A model generated the notes under the pieces. The model did no database searches. It saw nothing but the letters and a program-made list of their open reading frames with translations, and was not told the origin of the DNA. Below, one piece after another: positions 1 through 7,882 of a DNA stretch of 64,000 bases (positions within the stretch are counted from its first letter, which is position 1; every line of letters starts with the position of its first letter). The stretch covers positions 3,906,001 through 3,970,000 of the forward strand of contig NZ_JAUSZI010000002.1 of the NCBI RefSeq assembly GCF_030817415.1, in the 5' to 3' direction. Source of the DNA: Streptomyces umbrinus. GTDB taxonomy: Bacteria; Actinomycetota; Actinomycetes; Streptomycetales; Streptomycetaceae. The position numbers and the translations under genes were made by a program.

Positions 1-285
1 GCCCCAGCCGGTGATCACACCGTCCGTGTACGGCTTCTTGGCCTCCAGGCCGAAGCCGGTCGCCCGGTGGCGGCGCAGCTGCTCGACCTCGTTGAACGAG
101 CCGGCGTCCAGCAGAAGCTCGATCCGCTCCCGGGAGGTCAGCTTGCCCTTGGCGTGCTGCGCCGCGGTCGCCTTGTCACTGGGTCCGCGAAGAGCCTCCG
201 CACGGATCGCGTGCAGTTCGGCCACGCGCCCGCGGGCGTCGGTGGGTTCGCCTGCCGAGGATCCGGTCTCGTCCAAAACGGTCAT
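1..285 (-). CDS. pccB: Acyl-CoA (propionyl-CoA) carboxylase beta subunit, 5' part only
   Basis: Carboxyltransferase subunit of a biotin-dependent acyl-CoA carboxylase, which moves CO2 from carboxybiotin to propionyl- or acetyl-CoA to make (methyl)malonyl-CoA. Only the first 95 codons are inside the window; the gene runs off the left edge. The start is ATG at 285-283. The protein opens MTVLDETGSSAGEP and contains KGKLTSRERIELLLDAGSF and RRHRATGFGLEAKKPYTDG, which match actinobacterial PccB as I remember it. The ClpP-like crotonase core and acyl-CoA site are not visible here. The lyase gene downstream on the same strand is separated by about 155 nt and is probably independent. The family call is firm; pccB rather than another AccD paralog rests on N-terminal similarity alone. 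Confidence 0.9.
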   Translation of the reverse strand, partial: MTVLDETGSSAGEPTDARGRVAELHAIRAEALRGPSDKATAAQHAKGKLTSRERIELLLDAGSFNEVEQLRRHRATGFGLEAKKPYTDGVITGWG

Positions 286-439
286 GTAGCGACCTTACGA
301 AGCCCACCAAGGAAAGCGGGCCGTCGACTCCGTACAGTCTCCGGCCCGTTTTACTGGTACCCCTGAACAGAACCATGACCGCATGCAGGCGATCCGACTG
401 CTCAGAGGGCGTGTGGCTTGTAGGGGTCGCACAAAGCCG

Positions 440-2770
440 TCAGCTGAGAGTCACCTCACATTCATGCGTGGCGCATGCCATCCCCGGAGTGACACGCACC
501 CTCAGACGGCGTCCGGTGGCGAGCACCTCGACGCCGGGACCGGCATGCACGACCCGGCGTACGGGACGGTCCCAGACGATCTCCAGGGCCTCTCCGGTGC
601 GCGGCGGTTCGCTGACGGAGAGGGTAGCGGTGCGGCCGCGGCGGCGTACGAGCACGCTCGCGGGGGCCGAGGCGGTGAGCGGGCCCGCCCGGCCCGCCCG
701 CCAGAAGTTGGCGGCGGTCAGGCCCAGGGAGGGCACGGACACGGCCTGCCGGCCGGAGTCGTTGGCGAGGACCGACAGCCGGCGGGGGTCCGCCGCACGG
801 GCGGCGACCGTGCGGCGCGAGGCTCCGGGCAGGACGGCGTACGCGTACGAGGCGTCCACCGGATCGGTGCCGTGGTCGAGCCAGAGGGTCTGCCAGCGGC
901 GGGTCCGGGCCTCGGTGGTGCTGGTGGTGTTGATGTCGGACCAGGCGCCGGTGCGGTCCTCGCGGAGGGTGCGCAGGGCGGACCGGTCCAGGACCACCCA
1001 GCCGCCGTGGCCTTCGAGGTGAGCCCACCCCGGGCCCCGTACGAGGGGCTGGGTGCCGCCCTCCCCCAGGTTGCGGTTGTCGACGACCGTCTCGACCGGG
1101 ACGCCGTCGGTGGCCGTGATGCCCGCGCCCAGGCAGACGATGGTGTCCGCGAGGCAGAACCAGGACTTGCGGGCCTCCAGGGTCGACCCGAGGCCCACCA
1201 GGTGCTGTCCGACGGCCGCGAACTCCCCGTCCGTGACGCCGCCGACCCAGCGCACGGCGGGCTTGGGCTCGCCCCACTCCCCGCCCGCCCTGTCCGCGAG
1301 CCGCTTGGTGGACACGGTCGTGCCGGGGAGCCGGTACCAGTCGACGGTCGGCCAGTACCAGTCGGTGTACTGATCGGACCGAGCTCCGATGCCGTCGGCC
1401 CACCAATAGAGCATTCCGGCGCCCGTGTGCCAGCCGCGCGGGTTCTCGCCGTTGCCGCACTCGTAGTACGCGATCCGGTCGCTGGCCATGGCGATGTTCG
1501 CGGTGAAGCCGGGGCGGCGGTGGACGGCCCGGTCCATGGCGGCGAAGAGGCGGTGGCCGACCGGTTCGGGCGCGGCCTCGACCGCCGAGTCCGCGACCGC
1601 GTGCAGCCGGGCCAGGTCGCCGACGCCGAACTGGGGTGCCGTCAGGAGCGGTGTGACGGTGTCCCGTTCGATCCATCCCTTGACGCTCGCGTGCCAGCGC
1701 TCGCGCTCCGCCGCGCTCGCACCCTGGGCGAGGAGCGCGATCGCGGCGATCAGCCCCTGCCCGTGGAAGTGGTCGCTGCGCATGATGTGGCGGTCGTCGC
1801 TCTTGAGGTATCCGCGGCTGATGGCACGCCCGTTGACGCTGTCCATCATCAGCCCGTCGTGGATCAGGGGCGCGTAGGAACCCTCCACGCTGTCCAGGAC
1901 GATCTGTCTGTTGGAGTCGGTCACCGCCCACGTCGAACCGGCCAGCAGCGCGAAGAGGCGGCCGAGTCCGTCGAGCAGGACCTGCCCGTACGTTCCCGAG
2001 TACGCGACCCAGGTGTGCTGGACGAACGACCCGTCGGCGTACAGCCCGTCCCCCTTCGTGACATACGGGAAGACCGGTGAGAGCGCGTCCCGGGCGAGTG
2101 CGGTCTTCTCGGGGGCGCGGCCGAGGATGCCGCGCAGGGCGACGGAGCGGCACAGGTCGACGCGGTTGGCGCCGGTCGAGGTGCCGGAGTAGTCGCGGAG
2201 CATCGAGTCGGGGATGAAGTGGTCGACGGCCGCGCAGGCGGCGGCGACCCGGTCGGCCGTGAGTTCGCCGTGGAGGGCGGCCACGATGTCCATGAGGAGG
2301 CGGGGGCTGCCGATCTGCCACTCCCACCAGTTGCCGTAGCGGGTGGTGGAGGGGTTGTAGACGGTGGCGGAGAGGTGGTCGAGGCCGCGGAGGATGTCCG
2401 TGCGCAGGCCCGCGTCGCCGGTGGACCCCGTGCCCTCCTGGACGTACGCCTGCGTCATCGTCCACAGCCGGCTGTAGCTCTGGGTGATGCCTGTCGGCGG
2501 GTCATAGGGGTAACCGGGCCAGAGGGAGGTCGCGGTCGGGGCCATGGTCTGCCGGAAGCCCCGCGCCAGTTCGCCGGTCTCGGCGAGGCGGGCGGCGTAC
2601 GGCTCGGCGGTCGGGTCGTAGCCCGCTCCGAGGGCGATCTCCAGCCAGCGAAGACGCAGGGTGTCGTACTCGTCTTCGTCGCGGGCCGCATGGGCGGACG
2701 TGGTCGGCATGAGCGCCGGGCTCGCCGTGAGCGCCGCTGCCAGGAGGAACGTACGGCGGGTGGGGGTCAT
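440..2770 (-). CDS. Secreted polysaccharide lyase family 8 (hyaluronate/chondroitin/xanthan lyase type)
   Basis: Extracellular lyase that cleaves uronic-acid polysaccharides by beta-elimination. 776 residues, normal for PL8. The N-terminus has a twin-arginine-like signal (MTPTRRTFLLAAALTASPAL, then an Ala-x-Ala site near TSAHA). The alpha/alpha toroid follows with the family blocks NWWEWQIGSPRLLMD, TGANRVDLC and DGSFVQHTWVAYSGTYG; the last holds the catalytic His and Tyr. YYECGNGENPRGWHTG and a C-terminal beta-sandwich region come after it. The frame stays open upstream to 2869 and GTG 2806 is an alternative start; ATG 2770 was chosen because it begins just before the RR signal. It stands alone between pccB and the divergent YceI gene. 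The exact polysaccharide substrate cannot be told. Confidence 0.88.
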   Translation of the reverse strand: MTPTRRTFLLAAALTASPALMPTTSAHAARDEDEYDTLRLRWLEIALGAGYDPTAEPYAARLAETGELARGFRQTMAPTATSLWPGYPYDPPTGITQSYSRLWTMTQAYVQEGTGSTGDAGLRTDILRGLDHLSATVYNPSTTRYGNWWEWQIGSPRLLMDIVAALHGELTADRVAAACAAVDHFIPDSMLRDYSGTSTGANRVDLCRSVALRGILGRAPEKTALARDALSPVFPYVTKGDGLYADGSFVQHTWVAYSGTYGQVLLDGLGRLFALLAGSTWAVTDSNRQIVLDSVEGSYAPLIHDGLMMDSVNGRAISRGYLKSDDRHIMRSDHFHGQGLIAAIALLAQGASAAERERWHASVKGWIERDTVTPLLTAPQFGVGDLARLHAVADSAVEAAPEPVGHRLFAAMDRAVHRRPGFTANIAMASDRIAYYECGNGENPRGWHTGAGMLYWWADGIGARSDQYTDWYWPTVDWYRLPGTTVSTKRLADRAGGEWGEPKPAVRWVGGVTDGEFAAVGQHLVGLGSTLEARKSWFCLADTIVCLGAGITATDGVPVETVVDNRNLGEGGTQPLVRGPGWAHLEGHGGWVVLDRSALRTLREDRTGAWSDINTTSTTEARTRRWQTLWLDHGTDPVDASYAYAVLPGASRRTVAARAADPRRLSVLANDSGRQAVSVPSLGLTAANFWRAGRAGPLTASAPASVLVRRRGRTATLSVSEPPRTGEALEIVWDRPVRRVVHAGPGVEVLATGRRLRVRVTPGMACATHECEVTLS

Positions 2771-2882
2771 GACTGGCGATGGTGCCCGAGGTGTCCGTGT
2801 GCTCACCAGAGGGGCAACGGGTGATCTTAGGAGTAGACCAATGGCAACCAGGAGTAATCGGTGCAACACACCATGCGTTCAG

Positions 2883-2911
2883 TTGAAACCCGTAAGGAAT
2901 AGGTCTATGGT
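2883..2911 (+). promoter_or_regulatory. Probable housekeeping promoter for the YceI gene
   Basis: TTGAAA (2883-2888), a 17-nt spacer and TATGGT (2906-2911) form the best sigma-70/HrdB-like promoter seen in the window. It points towards the YceI gene, whose start is 64 nt downstream of the -10 box and which has its own ribosome site AAGGAG. Confidence 0.55.
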
Positions 2912-2974
2912 CGATGTCGTTGAACGTTAAACAGCTTCGGCGCAAGGCCGGGCTCGTCCCCCAAGGAGTTAGTC

Positions 2975-3586
2975 ATGGGCCTCTTCGGCAGCAAGGACAA
3001 GACCGACACCACCACCGCGGCGCCCGCCGCCGTGAACCCCGACCTTGCCGCTCTCACCGGCGACTACACGATCGACCCGTCCCACTCGACGCTCGGCTTC
3101 GTCGCCCGTCACGCCATGGTGACGAACGTCAAGGGCGGTTTCCAGGACTTCACCGGCAGCCTGCACCTGGACGGCGCCGACCCGTCGCAGTCGACGGCTT
3201 CCCTCGACGTCAAGATGGACAGCATCAGCACCGGTTCCGCCGACCGTGACGGTCACCTGAAGAGCGCGGACTTCTTCAAGACGGACGAGTTCCCGACGAT
3301 GACGTTCCGCTCCACCAAGGCCGAGGCCCTCGGTGGCGACGACTACCGCATCACCGGTGACCTGACGATTCTCGGCACCACCCGGCAGCTCGCCATCGAC
3401 CTTGAGTTCAACGGCTCCGCGAAGGACCCGTTCGGCAACGAGCGCGTCGGTTTCGAGGGCAAGGCGGAGATCCTGCGCTCCGAGTGGGGCCTCACCTGGA
3501 ACGCCGCGCTGGAGACCGGCGGCGTGCTCGTCTCCGACAAGATCAAGCTGAACTTCGACATCTCGGCGATCAAGAACGCCGCCTGA
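2975..3586 (+). CDS. YceI family protein
   Basis: YceI-fold (lipocalin-like beta-barrel) protein of 203 residues; family members bind polyisoprenoid or other lipids. No signal peptide is evident: the protein starts MGLFGSKDKTDTTTAAPAAV, a short polar tail. YceI blocks are clear: GDYTIDPSHSTLGFVARHAM near residue 28, then LKSADFF, FPTMTFRSTK, ITGDLTILGTTR, VGFEGKAEILRSEWGLTW and a final LNFDISA strand. The start ATG is supported by AAGGAG seven nt upstream, and a strong promoter lies at 2883-2911. The lack of an export signal suggests a cytoplasmic role. Its physiological ligand is unknown. Confidence 0.88.
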   Translation: MGLFGSKDKTDTTTAAPAAVNPDLAALTGDYTIDPSHSTLGFVARHAMVTNVKGGFQDFTGSLHLDGADPSQSTASLDVKMDSISTGSADRDGHLKSADFFKTDEFPTMTFRSTKAEALGGDDYRITGDLTILGTTRQLAIDLEFNGSAKDPFGNERVGFEGKAEILRSEWGLTWNAALETGGVLVSDKIKLNFDISAIKNAA

Positions 3587-3851
3587 TCGGGTTCGGGGTT
3601 CTGTTTCCCCACTGATTCGACCTCCGATCGTTCTCCGAGCGCGCCCGTCGTCCGGCTCCCCCGGTATCCCCTGGGAGCGGGAGGCGGGCGCTCGGCTGTG
3701 TCAGGGCGCGACGGGGCGCGACGGGGGTTTCGGTTCATGGCTCCCGAGTCGTACGTTCTTCTTCGGCCGACGGAAGGCGATCAGCCGCCCGGCGGACGCC
3801 CGGCCGGCCGGGCGGTCATGGATCGCCGGAGGAACAACGGGGAAGGGCCGC

Positions 3852-4724
3852 GTGGACAGCGTCAGGCGCGAACGGGCAAAACGCTTCGTCGAGTTGCATC
3901 GGGAGGGCTGCTTCCTGCTCCCCAACGCGTGGGACGTGGGAAGCGCGCGGATCCTGGAGTCGGCCGGCTTTCCCGCCGTGGCGACCACGAGCGCGGGGGT
4001 CGCGTTCTCCCTCGGACGCCCTGACCACGACTTCTTCGCCGAGCAGGCGCCGGAGGAGGGCCGCGTCGACCGCGAGACGATGATGCGCCGGGTCCGCGAG
4101 ATCGCCGACGAGGTCGGGGTGCCGCTGAGCGCGGACCTGGAGGACGGGTACGGCGAGGCGCCCGAGACCGTGGCGACCACGATCTCGATGGCGCTCAGGG
4201 CCGGGGCCGCGGGCGGCAACATCGAGGACTTCACCGGCGAGCGCGCCCGGCCGCTCTACGACACGGCGCTCGGGGTGGACCGTATCCGCGCCGCCAGGGC
4301 CGCCGTCGACGCCGGTGGCGAGCCGTTCGTCCTGGTCGGCCGGACCGACGCGCTGCTGGTCGGCGGTTCGCTCGACGAGTGCGTGCGGCGGGCCAACGCG
4401 TATCTGGCGGCCGGCGCGGACTGCGCGTTCGTGCCGGGTGCCGGTGACGCAGCGACCATCGGCACGCTGGTACGCGAACTGGGCGGCCCGCTCAACGTGG
4501 TCATGGGGCTCACCGGCAACGCGCTCTCGCTGGACGACCTGCGCGCGCTCGGAGTGCGGCGGGTCACGGTCGGCGGCAGCATCGCCCGCACGATGTACCG
4601 CCATCTGCTGCGCGCCGCCCGGGAGTTGGCCGACCACGGCACGTTCTCGTACGCCGACGACCAGATCTCCCAGACGGACCTCAACGAGCTCTTCCGGCCC
4701 GGAGGTGGGGAGCCCGGGGCCTAG
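3852..4724 (+). CDS. Isocitrate lyase/PEP mutase family protein
   Basis: TIM-barrel enzyme of the phosphoenolpyruvate mutase/isocitrate lyase superfamily, 290 residues, cytoplasmic. Family features in order: LPNAWDVGSARILESAGF near residue 24, ATTSAGVAFSLG, PLSADLEDGYG (metal-binding Asp/Glu region, about residues 94-104), GNIED, LVGRTDA and the C-terminal RVTVGGSIARTMY. The Lys-Lys-Cys-Gly-His motif of true isocitrate lyase is absent. It is more likely a carboxyphosphonoenolpyruvate-mutase-like or oxaloacetate-decarboxylase-like C-C bond enzyme of unknown substrate. The start is GTG 3852 with GGGGAAGGG just upstream. It stands alone; a convergent YdeI gene begins 14 nt beyond its stop. Confidence 0.85.
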   Translation: MDSVRRERAKRFVELHREGCFLLPNAWDVGSARILESAGFPAVATTSAGVAFSLGRPDHDFFAEQAPEEGRVDRETMMRRVREIADEVGVPLSADLEDGYGEAPETVATTISMALRAGAAGGNIEDFTGERARPLYDTALGVDRIRAARAAVDAGGEPFVLVGRTDALLVGGSLDECVRRANAYLAAGADCAFVPGAGDAATIGTLVRELGGPLNVVMGLTGNALSLDDLRALGVRRVTVGGSIARTMYRHLLRAARELADHGTFSYADDQISQTDLNELFRPGGGEPGA

Positions 4725-4738
4725 TGCCTGTCGGCACG

Positions 4739-5377
4739 TCACCGTGCCCGGCGCCCCGACTCCAGCCCCTTGACCGCCTTCTCCAGCCGGGCCGCCCTCA
4801 CCTCCGGGGTCCTCGCCTTCAGCAGGCCCAGGACGACCAGGTACTGGTCCGTCCTGCCGAGCCCCTCGAAGAAGGCCTTCGCGCGCGGGCTGCGGTCCAG
4901 GGCGGCGGCCAGGTCGTCCGGGACCGTGGCGTTCCGCTGGGACTCGTACGCCGCCTCCCAGCGGCCGTCCGCCTTGGCCGCCGCGACCTCCGCAAGCCCC
5001 GGGGGCCGCATCCGGCCGGCCGCGGCGAGGGCCTCGACCTTGCGCACGTTGACCATCGACCAGAGGCTGCCGGGCCTGCGCGGGGTGTACTTCTGCAGGT
5101 AGTACGAGTCGTCGAGGCCCCGCCGCTGACCGTCGATCCAGCCGTGGCAGAGGGCCACGTCGAGGGCCTCCGCGATGGTGATCGAGGGCAGGCCGGACCC
5201 CTTCTTGGCGATCTTCAGCCAGACGCCGGCGCGGAGCCCGGGATGGGCGGACATCCAGGCTTCGAGGTCCGCCGCGTCCGTGAAGGCCCTGATCTCCTTG
5301 CCGCCGAGGGTGTCGGCGCCTTCGGGAGTGCTGGTGGCACCGGAGGTGTCGGTGGGGGTGCCGGAGGTCTCGTCCAT
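4739..5377 (-). CDS. YdeI/OmpD-associated family protein
   Basis: 212-residue cytoplasmic protein of the YdeI/OmdA family, whose members are named for E. coli YdeI and annotated as bacteriocin-protection proteins; the biochemical activity is unknown. Typical blocks: LEAWMSAHPGLRAGVWLKIAKK near residue 39, ITIAEALDVALCHGWIDGQ, YLQKYTPRRPGSLWS, NVRKVEAL and the Lys/Arg-rich C-terminus found in the family. The first 30 residues are a Thr/Ser-rich tail. There is no Shine-Dalgarno sequence; instead TACTGT ends six nt before the ATG, so the message is probably leaderless. The gene is convergent with the PEP-mutase-like gene and divergent from the unknown gene at 5463. Confidence 0.8.
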   Translation of the reverse strand: MDETSGTPTDTSGATSTPEGADTLGGKEIRAFTDAADLEAWMSAHPGLRAGVWLKIAKKGSGLPSITIAEALDVALCHGWIDGQRRGLDDSYYLQKYTPRRPGSLWSMVNVRKVEALAAAGRMRPPGLAEVAAAKADGRWEAAYESQRNATVPDDLAAALDRSPRAKAFFEGLGRTDQYLVVLGLLKARTPEVRAARLEKAVKGLESGRRAR

Positions 5378-5383
5378 GAGGAG

Positions 5384-5389
5384 ACAGTA
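5384..5389 (-). promoter_or_regulatory. -10 element of a leaderless promoter (YdeI gene)
   Basis: TACTGT on the minus strand, followed by CTCCTC and then the ATG at 5377. This places the expected transcription start on the A of the start codon. No ribosome-binding site is present, and no convincing -35 box was found. Confidence 0.45.
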
Positions 5390-5450
5390 GGACGGGACTA
5401 GGACAGTTTCCGTCCTACAAGGGCCGGTTGGCCGTACGGGACTCTGACGT

Positions 5451-5456
5451 TACTGT
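5451..5456 (+). promoter_or_regulatory. -10 element of a leaderless promoter (gene at 5463)
   Basis: TACTGT on the plus strand, followed by six nt and GTG 5463. It is the same hexamer and spacing as the divergent YdeI promoter 60 nt away, so the two leaderless promoters lie back to back. Confidence 0.45.
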
Positions 5457-5462
5457 GCGCCG

Positions 5463-6005
5463 GTGTCCGCGTTCACACAGCAACTCCCCGCCCTGACAGG
5501 CGTGGTCGTCGGTGCCCTCGGCTCGTATCTGGCGATCGTGCGCGGGGACCAGGTCCGGTTCCGGCGCGAGCAGACGGCGCGCTGGGAGGAACGGCGCCTC
5601 ACCGTGTACTCCGACTACGCCCGCGTCCTGAAGAAGAGCGTCACCCTGACCTACCCGGTCTCCGCCCACCTTGGCAACGACCCGCACCCGCACCCCCTTT
5701 CCCCCGCGGATGCGGCGCCCCAACTGGCCTCGGCCCTCGAAGCCCGCGATCCGGTCGGCGAGGCGCTCCTGATGCTCGGCTCGCCGGACGTGGTGGAACG
5801 GGCACGCGAGTGGGTCGTCCTGGTCATCGAGATGGAACGCTTCCTGGACGCCCGCACCCACGACCCCGAGGCCTGGTCGACGCTGCCGGCCCGCCAACGG
5901 GCGGCCCGGGAGCGGTACTACTCCGCGGTGCGCAACGATCTGGCCCTGCCGCCGGGGCACTCGGGACGCTGGATCTTCGACGAGCCGGCTTCGGCAGGGT
6001 CGTGA
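5463..6005 (+). CDS. Hypothetical protein with N-terminal membrane anchor
   Basis: 180 residues, not recognised. Residues 8-26 (LPALTGVVVGALGSYLAIV) form one hydrophobic segment. A charged region follows (RRLTVYSDYARVLKK), then a mostly helical domain with EWVVLVIEMERFLDARTHD and RQRAARERYYSAVRNDL. The layout (single membrane helix, then a cytoplasmic helical domain with an RxxxYSDYxR-like block) resembles small unknown proteins common in Streptomyces. The start is GTG 5463; it lacks a Shine-Dalgarno sequence but lies six nt after TACTGT, so translation is probably leaderless. The next gene starts 25 nt after its stop and may be co-transcribed. No function is proposed. Confidence 0.7.
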   Translation: MSAFTQQLPALTGVVVGALGSYLAIVRGDQVRFRREQTARWEERRLTVYSDYARVLKKSVTLTYPVSAHLGNDPHPHPLSPADAAPQLASALEARDPVGEALLMLGSPDVVERAREWVVLVIEMERFLDARTHDPEAWSTLPARQRAARERYYSAVRNDLALPPGHSGRWIFDEPASAGS

Positions 6006-6030
6006 GGAAGACATGTCGTGAGGAGGACAT

Positions 6031-6375
6031 ATGGACGAGCACGGTCATGATCCGCACATCCATGTCGAGGCGAAAGTCGCCCGGGATGACGCCGCTGCCC
6101 GCAATGTGCTGGCGTCCACGTTCGGTCTGGCCGGTGACCTGCCGAGCGCTGTCGACACGGGGTGCGGGCTGCGGGTGCCGTACGCGATGACCTCGCCTCG
6201 TCCGGACAGCGTCACCTGCCTCGCCTGCCGTGAGCACGCGCGGCGCGAGCATCTGCGGCTCGCGGAGATGGTCGAACGCCTGGGCCTCATGCCCGGATCG
6301 ACCATCAGCGGCACTCAGGCGAAGCAGACCGCGGACTGGCATCGCGACCTCGCGGAGAGGTTCGCCGGCAATTGA
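6031..6375 (+). CDS. Hypothetical small protein with CxxC motif
   Basis: 114 residues, not recognised. The start ATG has a very good ribosome site (GAGGAGGAC, about 5 nt before ATATG). The N-terminus is His/Asp rich (MDEHGHDPHIHVEA). The middle has an isolated Cys (DTGCGLRVPYAMTSPRP) and then VTCLACREHARREHLRLAEM, so a CxxC pair is followed by a basic helix, which could bind a metal. It lies 25 nt downstream of the membrane-anchored unknown gene, so an operon is likely. Codon use is normal for the window, so I treat it as a real conserved small gene of unknown function. Confidence 0.65.
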   Translation: MDEHGHDPHIHVEAKVARDDAAARNVLASTFGLAGDLPSAVDTGCGLRVPYAMTSPRPDSVTCLACREHARREHLRLAEMVERLGLMPGSTISGTQAKQTADWHRDLAERFAGN

Positions 6376-6400
6376 GTGGACCGGGGAAGTCGGGCGTCGC

Positions 6401-6406
6401 TAGCCT
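6401..6406 (+). promoter_or_regulatory. -10 element driving the leader peptide of the MFS exporter
   Basis: TAGCCT followed by six nt and ATG 6413, the start of a 22-codon leader ORF. The spacing fits a leaderless transcript beginning on the leader ATG. No good -35 hexamer was found 16-19 nt upstream. Confidence 0.45.
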
Positions 6407-6412
6407 GCCCCC

Positions 6413-6481
6413 ATGTCCAGCCCCGAGGCGTCAAGACTCCGGCCACCGGCTTTCCGGTGGCTGCTCGGGATGTCCGGCTGA
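6413..6481 (+). CDS. Putative leader peptide upstream of the chloramphenicol exporter
   Basis: Short ORF of 22 codons (MSSPEASRLRPPAFRWLLGM, then SG and TGA). It begins six nt after a TAGCCT hexamer and ends 120 nt before the start of the exporter gene. Inside it lies a perfect 8-bp stem-loop (6442-6461). ACTCCG (6436-6441) is complementary to CGGAGT (6590-6595), which contains the exporter's ribosome site. This is the arrangement expected for drug-induced attenuation by a stalled ribosome, as known for several antibiotic-resistance genes. Translation of the ORF and the pairing are inference. Confidence 0.4.
   Translation: MSSPEASRLRPPAFRWLLGMSG
6442..6461 (+). promoter_or_regulatory. Stem-loop inside the leader ORF
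   Basis: GCCACCGG, loop CTTT, CCGGTGGC: a perfect 8-bp stem in the leader of the MFS exporter mRNA. No U-tract follows, so it looks like a switch element rather than an intrinsic terminator. Confidence 0.45.
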
Positions 6482-6601
6482 AGCGTCGCGGTCAAGCGCG
6501 TACACGCTCCTGCCGTTGTCGCTGTCGTCACCGTCACCGTGCCCGTCACCGGAACGCCGTGCAGCCTGTCATGTTCGTTTTCGGGTGTGCGGAGTTCTGT
6601 C

Positions 6602-7843
6602 ATGCCGTTCGGTCTGTATCTGTTGGGGCTCGCTGTCTTCGCTCAGGGGACTTCCGAGTTCATGTTGTCCGGGCTGGTGCCGGACATCGCGCGGGAGATG
6701 GGGGTGTCAGTACCGGCGGCCGGGGCGCTGACCTCGGCGTTCGCCGCGGGGATGGTGGTGGGGGCGCCGCTCATGGCCGTCCTGGCGCGGCGCTGGTCCC
6801 GGCGTGCGGCGCTGCTCGGGTTTCTGGGCGCCTTCCTCGTTGTCCATGTCGTCGGTGCGGTCACCGACAGCTTCACCGTGCTGCTGGTCACCCGGGTCGT
6901 GGGCGCGCTCGCCAACGCCGGTTTCCTCGCGGTCGCCGTCGTGACGGCCGTGGCGATGGTCGACGCCGATGCCAAGGGGCGGGCCATGTCCGTGCTGCTC
7001 GGCGGGGTCACCGTCGCCTGTGTGGCGGGGGTGCCGGGAGGTGCCGTTCTCGGGCAGTTGTGGGGGTGGCGGGCCGCCTTCTGGGCCGTGGTCGTCCTGT
7101 CCGTGCCCGCGCTTTTCGCGATCGTGCGGTCCGTGCCGGGCGGGGTGCCCGAGGCCGCTCGCGCGAGTGTGCGCGGCGAGGTGCGGGCACTTCGCGCGCC
7201 CCGGCTTCAAGTGGCCCTGCTTCTCGGGGCGTTGGTGAACGGTGCCACCTTCTGCACCTTCACCTATCTCGCACCGCTCATCACCTCCGTCGCCCGGCTG
7301 GGAGAGGCCTGGGTGCCTCTCGTGCTCGCGCTCTTCGGGTGCGGGTCGTTCGTCGGGGTCGCCGTCGCCGGGCGGATCGCCGACGCCCGGCCCGGACGGG
7401 TCCTCGTCGGGGGCGGAGTGGCCCTGCTCGTCGGGTGGGCTTTCCTCGGCCTGACCGCCGGGAACCCGGTGGCGGCGGTCGTACTCGCCTTCGTACAGGG
7501 CGTGTTGTCGTTCGGCGTCGGGTCCACGCTGATCTCCCGGGTGCTGTACGAGGCGGCCGGCGCGCCCACCCTGGCGGGCGGTTTCGCCACGGCCGCGTTC
7601 AACGTGGGCGGGGCGCTCGGGCCATGGCTGGGCGGGCTCGCGATCGGGGCGGGTCTCGGGTACCGCTCGCCGGTGTGGGTGAGTGTCGTGCTGGTGGGGC
7701 TCGCCCTGATGGTGGGTGGGGCCGCGCGGCGGACAGGGGCCCTCACGGTCCGCGTGAGCGGCGGCGCCCACGCGGACGGTGCTTACGCAGACGGTGTCCG
7801 CTCCGACGACGGCGGGCGGCCCCTCGGACAGCCCATGGAATAA
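6602..7843 (+). CDS. cmlR: Cmx/CmlR-type chloramphenicol efflux MFS transporter
   Basis: Drug:H+ antiporter of the 12-helix major facilitator superfamily, 413 residues, inner membrane. It opens MPFGLYLLGLAVFAQGTSEF and continues LSGLVPDIAREMGVSVPAAG, GAPLMAVLARRWSRRAAL (the loop 2-3 MFS motif region), TRVVGALANAGFLAVAV, LLGGVTVACVAGVPGGA and STLISRVLYEAAGAPTLAGG. These match the CmlR/Cmx chloramphenicol exporters of actinomycetes very closely. The C-terminal 35 residues are a polar Gly/Asp-rich tail. The start is ATG 6602, with GGAG seven nt upstream. The frame is open to GTG 6539, but family alignment favours 6602. Regulation by the upstream leader peptide is likely. Confidence 0.88.
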   Translation: MPFGLYLLGLAVFAQGTSEFMLSGLVPDIAREMGVSVPAAGALTSAFAAGMVVGAPLMAVLARRWSRRAALLGFLGAFLVVHVVGAVTDSFTVLLVTRVVGALANAGFLAVAVVTAVAMVDADAKGRAMSVLLGGVTVACVAGVPGGAVLGQLWGWRAAFWAVVVLSVPALFAIVRSVPGGVPEAARASVRGEVRALRAPRLQVALLLGALVNGATFCTFTYLAPLITSVARLGEAWVPLVLALFGCGSFVGVAVAGRIADARPGRVLVGGGVALLVGWAFLGLTAGNPVAAVVLAFVQGVLSFGVGSTLISRVLYEAAGAPTLAGGFATAAFNVGGALGPWLGGLAIGAGLGYRSPVWVSVVLVGLALMVGGAARRTGALTVRVSGGAHADGAYADGVRSDDGGRPLGQPME

Positions 7844-7870
7844 CCCGGTGCGGGTCGACGGGCAGGCGGT

Positions 7871-7876
7871 TAGCCT
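7871..7876 (+). promoter_or_regulatory. -10 element of a leaderless promoter (gene at 7883)
   Basis: TAGCCT, six nt, then ATG 7883. The same hexamer and spacing precede the leader peptide at 6413. No Shine-Dalgarno sequence is present. Confidence 0.45.
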
Positions 7877-7882
7877 CCGGGC

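Noticed and set aside
383..2080. Long open frame on the plus strand opposite the polysaccharide lyase (and similar frames opposite most genes)
   Set aside because: Its composition is Ala/Arg/Pro/Gly-rich without any family motif, as expected for antisense frames in very GC-rich DNA; the minus strand encodes a clear PL8 enzyme.
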